This document shows, in pieces, positions 48,608 to 58,088 of a DNA stretch of 64,000 nucleotides. Made by a program: the position numbers and the translations under genes. The number at the start of each line of letters is the position of its first letter. Position 1 is the first letter of the stretch. Below the pieces are notes generated by a model that saw nothing but the letters and a program-made list of their open reading frames with translations, had not been told where the DNA came from and ran no database searches. Location: the NCBI GenBank assembly GCA_002162075.1, contig CP021423.1, forward strand, positions 1,860,001 through 1,924,000, given 5' to 3'. This DNA is from Armatimonadetes bacterium Uphvl-Ar1 (GTDB lineage: Bacteria > Armatimonadota > Fimbriimonadia > Fimbriimonadales > Fimbriimonadaceae).

Positions 48608-50014
48608 CTAAGCAACGCCTTTCGCCAGCCGAGTAAACGAATCCTTGTCCACCGACCGCATCACACACTCTTCATAAGCCACTTGGCCCGACTTAAAGTG
48701 GTCTGCGAGCGACCGATCCATCGTCACCATCCCAATATTCGAGTTCGTTTCCAAAACCGAATACATCTGGTGCGTCTTCCCTTCTCGAATCAAGTTCCGA
48801 ATCGCCGGAATCCCGAGCATAATCTCAAGCGCCGCCACCCGGCCCCCGCCAAGCTTGGGCAACAACTGCTGAGAAATAACCGCTTCAAGCGTATTCCCCA
48901 ACAGAACCCGAATCTGCTCCTGCTGATCCGCGGGAAAAACGTCAATGATCCGGTCAATCGTACTCGGAGCGTTCCGCGTGTGCAACGTACCGAAGACTAG
49001 GTGACCCGTTTCCGCCAAGGTCAGTGCCGCCTCAATCGTCTCTAGGTCGCGAAGTTCACCAACCAGGATGATGTCCGGGTCCTCCCGCAGAACCGCCCGC
49101 AGCGAAGCATGGAAGCTATAGGTATCTTCATGCATCTCACGCTGGTTAATCATGCACTTCTTATGCTTATGCAAATACTCGATCGGGTCTTCAATGGTCA
49201 TGATATGACCCTGACGGTGCTCGTTAATATCATCAATCATCGCCGCAATCGTCGTGGATTTACCGGAACCAGTCGGACCCGTCACCAAAACCAACCCGGA
49301 GTGCCGTTTACTCACCTCGCGAATAATCGGGGGAAGGCGCAATTCCTCAAAAGTTGGAATCCGGTTCGCAATGACCCGCATCGCCGCCGCCGTTGCTTGC
49401 CGCTGTTGATAAACGTTGACCCGGAAGCGACTCAAGCCTTTAACCGTGTAACCACAGTCAAGCTCTTTTGTCGATTCAAACTTAGTGATCTGATCGTCTG
49501 TCAGAATCTCGTAAAGCAGTCGTTGAGTATCTTCCGGCTTTAAAGTCATATAGGGGAGGCCAACGATTTCACCATCGAGCCGCATCATCGGCGGCAATCC
49601 CGCCGTGATGTGAATATCACTCGCCTTGCGCTCATGGGCCATCCGCAAAATCTCATCAAGGTGGACACCTGCTATCGGAGCAAGCTGTTCGCCACGCTCA
49701 AATCCTGGGGTTTGAATCTCCTCGTCAACAAAGAACTTCCCACGGAACTTCTCGGGTGTCCTTAACTCCAAAGGCACTGGAGCGGGAGAATTATGGTCAA
49801 TCCCAATGCTTGAAGGAGTGAAGTCAATCGGAGCCATATCCCCACCAAGATCAGGAATAGTCGGAGCGGGCGATGCCACTGGCGGAGCTGTGTTCGCCGG
49901 CTGGGCTGGATTTGCAACCGGGGGCATTCCTCCCGGTGCCGCCGGCGGAGGTGTCAATCCGCTCGGTTCAGTCGAACCCGTCAAGTGTTTGTCCCAGCTA
50001 AACTCTTCTGACAT
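48608..50014 (-). CDS. pilT: Twitching motility ATPase PilT with Pro/Ala-rich N-terminal extension
   Basis: A 468-residue hexameric ATPase that drives type IV pilus retraction. Residues about 1-110 are a low-complexity Pro/Ala-rich extension, longer than usual. The core then follows: LDEILRMAHERKASDIHITAGLPP, Walker A GPTGSGKSTTIAAM, the Asp box HEDTYSFHASLRAVLREDPDIILVGELRD, the His box ETGHLVFGTLHTRNAPSTIDR, and the PilT-specific AIRNLIREGKTHQ motif. Coupled in a minus-strand operon with the HDOD gene and pilB. Confidence 0.93.
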   Translation of the reverse strand: MSEEFSWDKHLTGSTEPSGLTPPPAAPGGMPPVANPAQPANTAPPVASPAPTIPDLGGDMAPIDFTPSSIGIDHNSPAPVPLELRTPEKFRGKFFVDEEIQTPGFERGEQLAPIAGVHLDEILRMAHERKASDIHITAGLPPMMRLDGEIVGLPYMTLKPEDTQRLLYEILTDDQITKFESTKELDCGYTVKGLSRFRVNVYQQRQATAAAMRVIANRIPTFEELRLPPIIREVSKRHSGLVLVTGPTGSGKSTTIAAMIDDINEHRQGHIMTIEDPIEYLHKHKKCMINQREMHEDTYSFHASLRAVLREDPDIILVGELRDLETIEAALTLAETGHLVFGTLHTRNAPSTIDRIIDVFPADQQEQIRVLLGNTLEAVISQQLLPKLGGGRVAALEIMLGIPAIRNLIREGKTHQMYSVLETNSNIGMVTMDRSLADHFKSGQVAYEECVMRSVDKDSFTRLAKGVA

Positions 50015-50028
50015 ACCTGTTCCTTTTC

Positions 50029-50895
50029 TTAGAAGTGCAAATGCGACCCTGCCGTAATCGCCCCAAGCCCTTTCTCAATAATCTTGTCGGTTTGTTCGTC
50101 CGAAATCCCAAGGTGAGGCAAGACCCAATCCGGCAAAGCCTTCGCACTTCCATCATTCCGAATTCTTCCCGTTAAGGCCACATCCGCAATCACTCCCCCG
50201 ATCGCAACCAATGCCCCCAACCGGTTATCTTCCGGATGGTCATCCGGCCGGCGATAGTAGGCAAGCCCATTCACCAACTCTTCCGGGAATCCCCAAGAAG
50301 CCGCGCTCGCCATTGCCACGTCGCGGTGATCACACCCATAAACGGCCTCCTCTGCTTGCCAAAACGGCACTCCACGATCCTGCAGCTGAATCACTTTCTC
50401 ATAAGCACCAGGATTTGATTTATCCAAGACCGTTCGTCCAAACCAGTGCAAAAGCCCCGCCGTGTAGGCGGAGTTTTCATCAACGCCATACTCTTTCGCG
50501 AGCGCTTTTGCCGCTGTTGCCGAGTCAACCGAGTGTCGCCACCAAGCTCGACGACGACGGCTTTCAGAGTCAGATTTGCCTAGGAACATATCAAAAACCC
50601 CTACCGCCATTGCGGTCTGGCGAACCTGCCGCAACCCAATGAACATAATCGCGTCCTTGATCGAACTCACCTTTTTTGGCAAAGCAAAATGCGCGGAATT
50701 GGCGAGTGCGAGCAACTTCGCACTGAAGCCAGGATCAACAACAATCGCTCTCTCCAGAGCAACCGCACAAGCCGGATCCGTACCCGTGATTTCCATCACC
50801 TTAAAAACAACCTGGGGCAACGCCGCAAGGTCACCATTGTTCGCCAATATTCGCGCCACCGCCGACGCTCGATCCATGTGTGGTTGTGCTGCCAT
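50029..50895 (-). CDS. HDOD-domain signalling protein
   Basis: A 288-residue soluble protein with an HDOD domain (about 20-225), a catalytically silent relative of HD phosphohydrolases used in signalling. LAALPQVVFKVMEI, VVDPGFSAKLLALANSAHFALPKKVSSIKDAIMFIGLRQVRQTAM and AYTAGLLHWFGRTVLDK are typical. Lying between pilB and pilT, it may regulate pilus function, for example by c-di-GMP or phosphorylation cascades; this is inferred. Confidence 0.85.
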   Translation of the reverse strand: MAAQPHMDRASAVARILANNGDLAALPQVVFKVMEITGTDPACAVALERAIVVDPGFSAKLLALANSAHFALPKKVSSIKDAIMFIGLRQVRQTAMAVGVFDMFLGKSDSESRRRRAWWRHSVDSATAAKALAKEYGVDENSAYTAGLLHWFGRTVLDKSNPGAYEKVIQLQDRGVPFWQAEEAVYGCDHRDVAMASAASWGFPEELVNGLAYYRRPDDHPEDNRLGALVAIGGVIADVALTGRIRNDGSAKALPDWVLPHLGISDEQTDKIIEKGLGAITAGSHLHF

Positions 50896-50904
50896 ATTTT
50901 TTCC

Positions 50905-52614
50905 CTATGAGTAAATCACTCGAATTACTTCGTCCAAGTCCGTGACACCCATCAAAATCTTCGAGACCGCATCCTCCTGCAAAGTCTTCATCCCCCCTTC
51001 AATCGCTAGTTTCCGCACTTCGTGCGACGCCGCTCCCTTGATCAATGCATCCCGGATATCATCATTCATGTTCAAAACCTCGTGCACGCCAGAACGACCC
51101 TTGTATCCGGACCCCTTGCACTTCTCGCACCCCTTCCCCCGGAAGAGCGTAATCTCACCATGTGTATCTGCACCCAACTCTTCGGGCAATGGAAGCCCCG
51201 CCCGAAGCAGAAGTTCTCGGGTTGCTGTGTACTGTTCCTTGCAGTTGGGGCACAAAACCCGAATCAATCGTTGAGCCAAAATCCCAACAATTGAAGAACT
51301 AATCAAGAACGGCTCGACTCCCATATCAACGAGCCGTCCCGGTGCCGAAGGCGCGTCATTTGTGTGCAAAGTACTGAACACCAAGTGGCCGGTCATCGCC
51401 GCTTCCATCGCGATGGTCGCCGTCTCCTCGTCTCGCATTTCCCCAACCATGATAACGTCCGGGTCTTGCCGCAACATTGAGCGCAAACCTGCCGCGAACG
51501 TCATCCCCGCTTTGTTATTCACCGAGCACTGATTGATTGAGTCGAGCTCGTACTCAACCGGATCCTCAATCGTGATAATGTTCTTCAAACCATCATTGGT
51601 TTGGTTCAAAAGTGAATAGAGTGTTGTGGATTTCCCAGATCCTGTTGGACCAGTAACCAAGACAATCCCGTAACTGCGGGAAGCAAAGTCCTCCATCATC
51701 TTATAGTTATGCTCAAGAAATCCTAACTTAGACAAACCAACATTGATACCCCCCTTATCCAAAACCCGCATAACAATTTTCTCGCCGTAAACAACCGGCA
51801 AGGTCGAAACTCGAAAGTCATATGGCTTTCCATTAATGACCGCGCTGATCCGGTTATCTTGAGGTGCCCGCTTTTCCGCAATATCCATGTTCGCAATGAT
51901 CTTAAAGCGGCTGGTCAATGCATTACTAATCTTCTTCGGGAGCCGCATAATCTCGTGCATGATCCCGTCAATTCGGTACCGCACAACAATCTCTTCTTTG
52001 CGAGGCTCAATATGAATATCACTTGCCTTGTCCGAAACGGCTTGATTAACAATCAAATTCGCCAAGCGAATTACCGGTGCATCATCCGCTTCGTTGACCT
52101 CTTCCTCATCTGTGGTCAAAGCGGCAAAAGCTGAATTTTCATCGTCCAGCTCTTTCATCATCCCACTGAGTTCGTGAGAGACGCTCGTATCCGAAGCATA
52201 ATATTCCGCCATCGAGGCGGTAATTTCTTCCTCAACTGCAATGTAAGGCTGAATGTCTAGCCCTGTGTTCATCGAAAGTTCATCAATGACAAACACATCA
52301 AGCGGATTCGACATTGCGACATGGAGAACCCCTTCTTCAAGTCGCAACGGTAAAACGCGAAATCGCTTGGCAAATTGGGGGGTCAGAATTTGGAGAGCTT
52401 CCTGGGTTGGCCCCTGAACCGCCAAATCCGCAAACGGAATGTCCCACATCCGACCAGAACAGCGAACTTTGTCTTTCTCTGTGATCAAACCAAGGTCAAC
52501 CATGACCTTGGCAATAGGTTCAGTGCCCCCCATCTCCACCTGCTTATTCACTGCAAGTTGAAGTTGATAGGGGGTGATCAAACCCTCTTCCACAAAGACG
52601 TCGCCCGTAAGCAT
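50905..52614 (-). CDS. Type IV pilus assembly/type II secretion ATPase (PilB/GspE)
   Basis: A 569-residue extension ATPase. The N-terminal GspE_N/MshEN-like domain (LTGDVFVEEGLITPYQLQLAV) leads to the ATPase core with ASDIHIEPRKEEIVVRYRIDG, Walker A GPTGSGKSTTLYSL, Asp box LRSMLRQDPDVIMVGEMRDEETA and His box AAMTGHLVFSTLHTNDAPSAPGR. A tetracysteine zinc motif (CPNC..CEKC) is near 455-500. Partner of PilT and the prepilin for pilus assembly. The start is ATG 52614, the first gene of the pilB-HDOD-pilT run. Confidence 0.92.
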   Translation of the reverse strand: MLTGDVFVEEGLITPYQLQLAVNKQVEMGGTEPIAKVMVDLGLITEKDKVRCSGRMWDIPFADLAVQGPTQEALQILTPQFAKRFRVLPLRLEEGVLHVAMSNPLDVFVIDELSMNTGLDIQPYIAVEEEITASMAEYYASDTSVSHELSGMMKELDDENSAFAALTTDEEEVNEADDAPVIRLANLIVNQAVSDKASDIHIEPRKEEIVVRYRIDGIMHEIMRLPKKISNALTSRFKIIANMDIAEKRAPQDNRISAVINGKPYDFRVSTLPVVYGEKIVMRVLDKGGINVGLSKLGFLEHNYKMMEDFASRSYGIVLVTGPTGSGKSTTLYSLLNQTNDGLKNIITIEDPVEYELDSINQCSVNNKAGMTFAAGLRSMLRQDPDVIMVGEMRDEETATIAMEAAMTGHLVFSTLHTNDAPSAPGRLVDMGVEPFLISSSIVGILAQRLIRVLCPNCKEQYTATRELLLRAGLPLPEELGADTHGEITLFRGKGCEKCKGSGYKGRSGVHEVLNMNDDIRDALIKGAASHEVRKLAIEGGMKTLQEDAVSKILMGVTDLDEVIRVIYS

Positions 52615-52751
52615 CCCAATGATTCATTCCACACCCACCCCCACCCACCCTCTGCAAAATTACTAGGTCACGGGACGACCACCCTCATTTCAGTCAAAAC
52701 TCCGTCACCCCAAACAAGGACTACATTTCACGCCTCGGGGATAATGCTTTT

Positions 52752-53861
52752 ATGATCACTTCGCTTGTCGTGGCTGGACTTGCATTTATCCCAACCACCC
52801 ACCTCGGATGCCTGTGCCACGCAGTTCTTTCACAGCCTGCTCCGACACAAGCAACCCCGATGACTGAGTGGCCAAAAAACCGAGCGTTCGCCCCGGAATC
52901 AGGTGAACTCCATCTTAAGAATCTCCGCCAGCTCACTTTCGGAGGGCAAAACGCCGAAGCTTATTTCAACCTCAAAGGCAACAAACTTTCCTACCAGACC
53001 CGCCAGCCAAACTACCCCGACGAGCAAATCTACACGATGAACATTGACGGGTCAAATCGCACCCGCATCAGTACCGGAAAGGGCCGAACAACATGCTCCT
53101 TTTTCAGCCCCGACGAAAAGTGGGTCTATTTCAGCAGCACTCACTTTGCTCAGCCCGGCGGACAACCCCCAATCGATATGTCAAAAGGCTACGTTTGGAT
53201 GGTCAACCCCAATTTCATCTTGTACCGCAGCCGCCCTGATGGCAAGAATCTCGAACGCGTTATCGCCAAGCCTGGTTATGTCGCCGAAACAACAATCGCT
53301 CCTGATTCCAGCTACATGACTTTCACCGGAAACTGGGAAGGCGATGTTGAAATCTATCGCTCCAATCTTGACGGCTCTGGAATCACAAAACTCACCGATG
53401 AAATTGGATATGACGGGGGCCCATTCGTCTCATGGGATGGCAAGCAAATTGTCTATCGCCGCTCTGCCCCATTCAAAAACCAAGAAGAAATCACCGCCTA
53501 TCAATCTTTGCTAAAAGAAAATCTTGTCCGCCCTAGCAACATGGATGTCTGGCTTATGGATGCCGACGGCTCCAACAAACGCCAAGTCACCAATCTTGGT
53601 CGGGCGAGCTTCGCGCCGTTTATCCACCCGAATGGCAAGCAAATCATTTTCTCCAGTAACCACCATGACCCCACCGGGCGAGAATTTGACCTGTTCCTGA
53701 TTAACACCGATGGAACTGGCCTCAAGCAAATCACATTTTCTCCCGAGTTCGACGGCTTCCCGATGTTTAGCCGCGATGGAAAGAAGCTCGTTTGGGGCAC
53801 CAACCGCCACGGAGCCGTCCGAGGCGAAACCAACATCTTCATTGCCGACTGGGTGGAATAA
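52752..53861 (+). CDS. TolB-like PD40 beta-propeller exported protein
   Basis: A 369-residue exported protein: hydrophobic N terminus (MITSLVVAGLAFIPTTHLGC), then repeated PD40/TolB-type propeller motifs such as IYTMNIDGSNRTRIS, IYRSNLDGSGITKLT, VWLMDADGSNKRQVT and LFLINTDGTGLKQIT. Each is a W-D-G-S-type blade. The lipobox-like Cys cluster near residue 20 is not clear-cut. It differs from TolB by lacking its N-terminal domain. Substrate unknown. It is divergent from pilB. Confidence 0.85.
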   Translation: MITSLVVAGLAFIPTTHLGCLCHAVLSQPAPTQATPMTEWPKNRAFAPESGELHLKNLRQLTFGGQNAEAYFNLKGNKLSYQTRQPNYPDEQIYTMNIDGSNRTRISTGKGRTTCSFFSPDEKWVYFSSTHFAQPGGQPPIDMSKGYVWMVNPNFILYRSRPDGKNLERVIAKPGYVAETTIAPDSSYMTFTGNWEGDVEIYRSNLDGSGITKLTDEIGYDGGPFVSWDGKQIVYRRSAPFKNQEEITAYQSLLKENLVRPSNMDVWLMDADGSNKRQVTNLGRASFAPFIHPNGKQIIFSSNHHDPTGREFDLFLINTDGTGLKQITFSPEFDGFPMFSRDGKKLVWGTNRHGAVRGETNIFIADWVE

Positions 53862-53880
53862 TTTTGTCTCGTCAAAAAAA

Positions 53881-53930
53881 CCTCCCCCTCCCTAAATTCC
53901 TTTAGGGAGGGGGAGGCTGGAGGGGGTGGG
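53881..53930 (-). terminator. Long perfect hairpin with T7 tract, also a dispersed-repeat copy
   Basis: CCTCCCCCTCCCTAAA (53881-53896) pairs perfectly over 16 bp with TTTAGGGAGGGGGAGG (53901-53916), followed by CTGGAGGGGGTGGG. On the minus strand the stem leads to TTTTTTT. It can terminate the minus-strand QueD-like gene ending at 53939. The G-rich tail is shared with the other repeat copies. Confidence 0.8.
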
Positions 53931-53938
53931 TTCCGAGC

Positions 53939-54772
53939 CTACAGTCCCCTTGTAACCTCAAAAACATTCCGGGCCGTCTCATACAACCGCACTCGTTCCA
54001 ATCGACCCGGAACCAAACCGTCCAAACGTCCAAAGATCTCCGCCGCCACAACTTCACTTGTCGTATTCCGACCGGCAAATTCCGGAATGTCCAAGTCCAA
54101 ATTCTTGTGGTCGTACCGTCCCACAACTTCCTCCTCACACACCGCATCCAGAGCCCCCAAATCCACACTCATTCCCGTAACCGAATCAATCGCGCCACTC
54201 ACTGTGACCTCCAAAACGTAGTTGTGTCCATGGCCATTCGGGTTATTGCACTTCCCAAAAAGCCGAACGTTCTCATCCTGTCCCAATTCCGGAACATCCA
54301 AGCGGTGCGAAGCCGCAAACTCATAAACCCGTGTGATCGTTACCATGTCGTTCTCTTTAGTCCATTCTCCGTAGAGCAAGGGCGTTTCCTCCAATTTCAA
54401 ATGCGTCGTCTCAACCCCACCCGGCAACCCGGTCAATTCGTCCCGAAAATGAAGGAGCAAATTCTCCAACGAAGGTGACTGATCCGCAAACCCTTCAACT
54501 TCGTCATTGATCGACTTCTGATCAAACCGAGCAATTACCCGCTCCTTCAGAACATCGTCAATCCACTTGATGTTCACAACCATCCCGTTACTTTCATCAA
54601 CCGGTCCCCGCGCCGAAACCCACAACACATAGTTGTGACCATGATTAAACGGCGAAGCCCACCAGCCAAACAAGGACCGATTTTCAGGTTCGGAACGTGA
54701 TGCAAGCCAATACCGATGCCCGCTACTAAATCCAATTTTCCGAGTCAGTGTAACGATCCCCATAGTCCTCAC
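53939..54772 (-). CDS. Tandem 6-pyruvoyl-tetrahydropterin synthase/QueD-like protein
   Basis: A 277-residue protein made of two PTPS/QueD domains. Domain 1 (about 8-130) has FSSGHRYW and HGHNYVL zinc-ligand His motifs, but where the catalytic Cys normally sits it reads FGWWASPFNHGH. Domain 2 (about 145-270) has FAASHRL and FGKCNNPNGHGHNYVL with the catalytic Cys present. So only domain 2 is likely active. QueD makes 6-carboxytetrahydropterin for queuosine; PTPS makes pyruvoyl-tetrahydropterin. It starts at GTG 54772 overlapping the upstream ABC permease stop (GTGA), or at ATG 54763. Confidence 0.87.
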   Translation of the reverse strand: MRTMGIVTLTRKIGFSSGHRYWLASRSEPENRSLFGWWASPFNHGHNYVLWVSARGPVDESNGMVVNIKWIDDVLKERVIARFDQKSINDEVEGFADQSPSLENLLLHFRDELTGLPGGVETTHLKLEETPLLYGEWTKENDMVTITRVYEFAASHRLDVPELGQDENVRLFGKCNNPNGHGHNYVLEVTVSGAIDSVTGMSVDLGALDAVCEEEVVGRYDHKNLDLDIPEFAGRNTTSEVVAAEIFGRLDGLVPGRLERVRLYETARNVFEVTRGL

Positions 54773-55641
54773 CCTTTTCTACGGAAAGGAACCCCCAAGT
54801 TCTGCGGCTGCTGGGTGCCTTTGCCCACCAAAACCAATACGAACAAAGCCACAACGTAAGGCAATGCCAAGAACAGTTGAATCGGCAAAGCACTTTTCCC
54901 CTGCACCGCGAACTGCAACCACTCCAAAAATCCAATCAACGCCGACGCTGCCAAAACCCACCCCGGACGCCACCGACCAAATGTGACGAGCGCTATCGCG
55001 ATAAATCCTCGGCCCGCCGTCATGTTCTGCGCAAAGCTCTGCGAGATTCCAAGGGTCAAATATGCCCCCGCAAGACCAGCAAATGCCCCGCAAAAAGCTT
55101 GACCCCAAAGTCGCAACCGAATGACCGAAAAACCGGCTGATTCTGCCGCAGGTGGATACTCTCCCGCTGCCCTCATGGCAAGGCCAATTTCCATCCGAAA
55201 AAGAAGCCAATACACTCCAAAACCCAGAATGGGAAGCAGTACGAGAACCGGATCAATCACACCTCCAATTTTCTCAAATCCCGCCACTCCGCTATATTCT
55301 CGCCCTTCCGCAACCCCAAGATCAAAAAGCGTACTCGTCAAACCCAGTCCAAACAAATTCACAGCCGTCCCCGCAACCACTTGGTCGCTCGCCAAAACAA
55401 CCGTGAAATAAGCCTGAATCATCGTTAGCAACAATCCCAAACCAACCGCCGCGGCTAGACCCAACCATGCAGATCCTGTCGCACCGCTGACAACGACCGC
55501 GGCATACGCACTCACGAGCATTGTCCCTTCTAATCCAATGTTCAAAACCCCAGTTTTCTGGCCAATCGTCTCGCCGAGCGCCGCAAAAGCTGTCGGAGCA
55601 GTAAATTGGATAATCCGTAATCCCAGGCTAATCGGATCCAT
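54769..55641 (-). CDS. BMP-family ABC transporter permease (NupQ-like)
   Basis: A 290-residue polytopic permease of the branched-chain/BMP class. PTAFAALGETIGQKTGVLNIGLEGTMLVSAYAAVV is the family's EGxMLxxA region; about eight helices follow, including GMGFIA-type (AGRGFIAIALVTFGRWRPG). It overlaps the neighbouring permease gene by 14 bp (55628-55641) and the QueD-like gene at its 3-prime end. With the ATPase and BMP lipoprotein it forms a nucleoside importer. Confidence 0.92.
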   Translation of the reverse strand: MDPISLGLRIIQFTAPTAFAALGETIGQKTGVLNIGLEGTMLVSAYAAVVVSGATGSAWLGLAAAVGLGLLLTMIQAYFTVVLASDQVVAGTAVNLFGLGLTSTLFDLGVAEGREYSGVAGFEKIGGVIDPVLVLLPILGFGVYWLLFRMEIGLAMRAAGEYPPAAESAGFSVIRLRLWGQAFCGAFAGLAGAYLTLGISQSFAQNMTAGRGFIAIALVTFGRWRPGWVLAASALIGFLEWLQFAVQGKSALPIQLFLALPYVVALFVLVLVGKGTQQPQNLGVPFRRKG

Positions 55642-56653
55642 TCTTCGCCTCCGACCGCTGGTTCAACCAGTAACTCAATCCGACAAAAGCGAGCACCGCC
55701 AGCCCTTGGACTGCCGGAACCAAAGAGCTTCCAATCGGCGTAAACCGCTTCAACACTTCGCTTCCCGCAAAAAGCCCACCAAAGTAAGTTGCACTCACAA
55801 TTGTCCCCCAGGGGTTTAAACCTCCCAGTAACGCCACAGGAATCGCAATGAACCCCCAGTTCTGTGCAAAGCCATCCGCCAACCTACCCGTAAGCCCCAC
55901 ATAGTCAATCACCCCCGCCAAACCACAAAGCCCGCCGCTCAAAGCCATCGCCCGAATCTGAGTCTTGCCGACATCAATTTTGTTTGCCCTCGCCGCGCTT
56001 GCCGATTCACCCACAACTCGTAACCTGAATCCAGCGGGAGTAAATTTCAGAAACACCCAGACCGCAACCACCGCGAGCAAAGCAACAAAAACACCAACAT
56101 GCAAGTCCGATTGCCGGTCAGGACGCATGAGCATCACCGCATTTGGCAAACTTTCCGAGACAAATGTTTGACCTTTCGATTCTTGAAGCGGACCCCGAAG
56201 CGACCATTCCAAAAGGAGCAGAGCCAAGAAATTCATCAGGATTGTGGAAATGACAACCTGAACTCCACGCTTGACCTGCAGCCATCCCGCAAATGCACCC
56301 AGTAATGCCCCAAATCCTGCCCCCGCAAGAATGATCAATACCGACAAAACTCCCGGCGCAATTCCGACTAATAGTTTTGCAACAATCGCCCCCCCGATTC
56401 CTCCCAAAACGTACTGCCCTTCTCCACCAATGTTATACATACCCGCCCTCCAAGCAACGACAATTCCTAACCCCGCAAGGGTCAACGGAGTTGCCCGAAC
56501 CAGCGTCCTTCCAATCGCCACGGAATCCCCCGCCGCACCTCGCCACAAATAGTTGATGCTTTGAACAACATCAAGCCCAAATGCTGCCAACGTCAGAGCC
56601 ACAACGAACAGTAAGCCCGCAAATAAAACCAAATATCGAATCAAAACTTTCAC
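55628..56653 (-). CDS. BMP-family ABC transporter permease (NupP-like)
   Basis: A 341-residue permease with about nine helices. TLAGLGIVVAWRAGMYNIGGEGQYVLGGIGGAIVA holds the conserved N-I-G-x-E-G motif, and LRVVGESASAARANKIDVGKTQIRAMALSGGLCGLAG the cytoplasmic coupling loop. The start overlaps the ATPase stop (ATGA at 56650-56653). Works with the NupQ-like permease, ATPase and BMP lipoprotein. Confidence 0.92.
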   Translation of the reverse strand: MKVLIRYLVLFAGLLFVVALTLAAFGLDVVQSINYLWRGAAGDSVAIGRTLVRATPLTLAGLGIVVAWRAGMYNIGGEGQYVLGGIGGAIVAKLLVGIAPGVLSVLIILAGAGFGALLGAFAGWLQVKRGVQVVISTILMNFLALLLLEWSLRGPLQESKGQTFVSESLPNAVMLMRPDRQSDLHVGVFVALLAVVAVWVFLKFTPAGFRLRVVGESASAARANKIDVGKTQIRAMALSGGLCGLAGVIDYVGLTGRLADGFAQNWGFIAIPVALLGGLNPWGTIVSATYFGGLFAGSEVLKRFTPIGSSLVPAVQGLAVLAFVGLSYWLNQRSEAKNGSD

Positions 56654-58083
56654 TTTGGGCCAACCAAAAATTCTTCAGTAAAGCAACCGCGATCCATATA
56701 GACCGTACGATCCGCCAATGCCGCCAATTCATCCAAATCCGTGGAAAACAAGAACACGGCTGCTCCCTCGTCAGCCGCCCGGATTAAGCGCGAATGAACA
56801 TAATTGGTCGCTTTGAGATCAAGACCCCTCGTCGGATTGACCGCAACCACGGCCCTCGGTTTTTGGGACAATGTCCTTGCCGCCACAATCTTCTGCTGAT
56901 TCCCCCCGCTCAAACTTCCGGCTGAATCACCTGCCGAACCCACTTTGATCTGAAATTCTTTAATCAACTGATTCGCCCGATTTCTTACCTTCCCGGGCGC
57001 AACGAAACCTCCAGAAAAAACATCATTAGGTATCGCACCAAGCAGCATGTTTTCCTCTATAGACATTCCGAGTGCAAGTCCATCGCTCTGACGATCTTGA
57101 GGAATGTATCCCACTTCATCGATTCCTTCCAAGGTTCCCGAAAACATCCGCACCCCCGCCAATACCTCGGCCAGTTCCACCTGACCGTTGCCATCCACTC
57201 CACCTATTCCCAAAATCTCTCCCGTCCTGACTTGCAGATCAATACCGCAAACCACTTCAACCCCCCGATCATCAATAGCTCGAATCCCATGTCCCCGGAC
57301 AATCACTTCACCGAATTCACGATCGCGAATCTCTGCCGCTCCGGGCATTTCCCCCACCATCCACTCCGCCAATTGATTCCGGCTAGTTTCGCCAATCAAG
57401 CATGAAGCCACAAACTCTCCCCGCCGCAAGACCGTCACCCGGTCTGCTACCGCCATGACTTCACTCAGCTTGTGGGCAATCAACAACACCGCCACACCTT
57501 GCGAGGTCAATGCCCGCAGAACCCCAAACAATTCATCAACCTCAGCCGGGCTCAAGACTGCCGTAGGTTCGTCCAAAATCAGCACTCGCGCCTTCCCCGC
57601 CAACGCTGTCAAAATTTCGACCCGCTGTTGCGCCCCCACTTGCAAATCACCCGCCCGCGCATCCAAATTAACTTCCCACCCGAGCTCCCGACTGATCTCA
57701 ACTGCGTCCAGTGCCAATCTATCCGCATCCAGTCGCCGTACTCCACCCTCCAATTGGACTAAGGCAAAATTCTCCCGAACCGTAAGTTGAGGAACCAACA
57801 TAAAGTGCTGGTGAACCATGCGAATCCCCTTGCCCCTTACCTCGAAGGGCTTGCCAACTGGCAACTCAGACCCCTCAAAAACCAAAGCCCCGGAGTCTGG
57901 AACGACAAAGCCACCAATCATCCCCATCAACGTGGACTTTCCCGCTCCATTCTCCCCCAATACAGCGTGAACTTCGCCAGAAAAAAACTCTGCGGAAATC
58001 TCCCGCAGAGCCTGTACCGAACCATAAGCCTTGCTCACCGACTGAACCGAAAGCAAAGGCCCTGAGTCAGAATTCGAGACCAT
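56650..58083 (-). CDS. BMP-family ABC transporter ATPase (NupO-like)
   Basis: A 477-residue double-ABC ATPase. Module 1 has Walker A GENGAGKSTLMGMI and signature LQVGAQQRVEILTAL, with ARVLILDEPTAVLSPAE. Module 2 has a degenerate nucleotide site (GVDGNGQVELAEVLAG) and signature LSGGNQQKIVAARTL. This is typical of RbsA/YufO-type importers. Six bases downstream of the BMP lipoprotein gene. Confidence 0.93.
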   Translation of the reverse strand: MVSNSDSGPLLSVQSVSKAYGSVQALREISAEFFSGEVHAVLGENGAGKSTLMGMIGGFVVPDSGALVFEGSELPVGKPFEVRGKGIRMVHQHFMLVPQLTVRENFALVQLEGGVRRLDADRLALDAVEISRELGWEVNLDARAGDLQVGAQQRVEILTALAGKARVLILDEPTAVLSPAEVDELFGVLRALTSQGVAVLLIAHKLSEVMAVADRVTVLRRGEFVASCLIGETSRNQLAEWMVGEMPGAAEIRDREFGEVIVRGHGIRAIDDRGVEVVCGIDLQVRTGEILGIGGVDGNGQVELAEVLAGVRMFSGTLEGIDEVGYIPQDRQSDGLALGMSIEENMLLGAIPNDVFSGGFVAPGKVRNRANQLIKEFQIKVGSAGDSAGSLSGGNQQKIVAARTLSQKPRAVVAVNPTRGLDLKATNYVHSRLIRAADEGAAVFLFSTDLDELAALADRTVYMDRGCFTEEFLVGPK

Positions 58084-58088
58084 TAATC

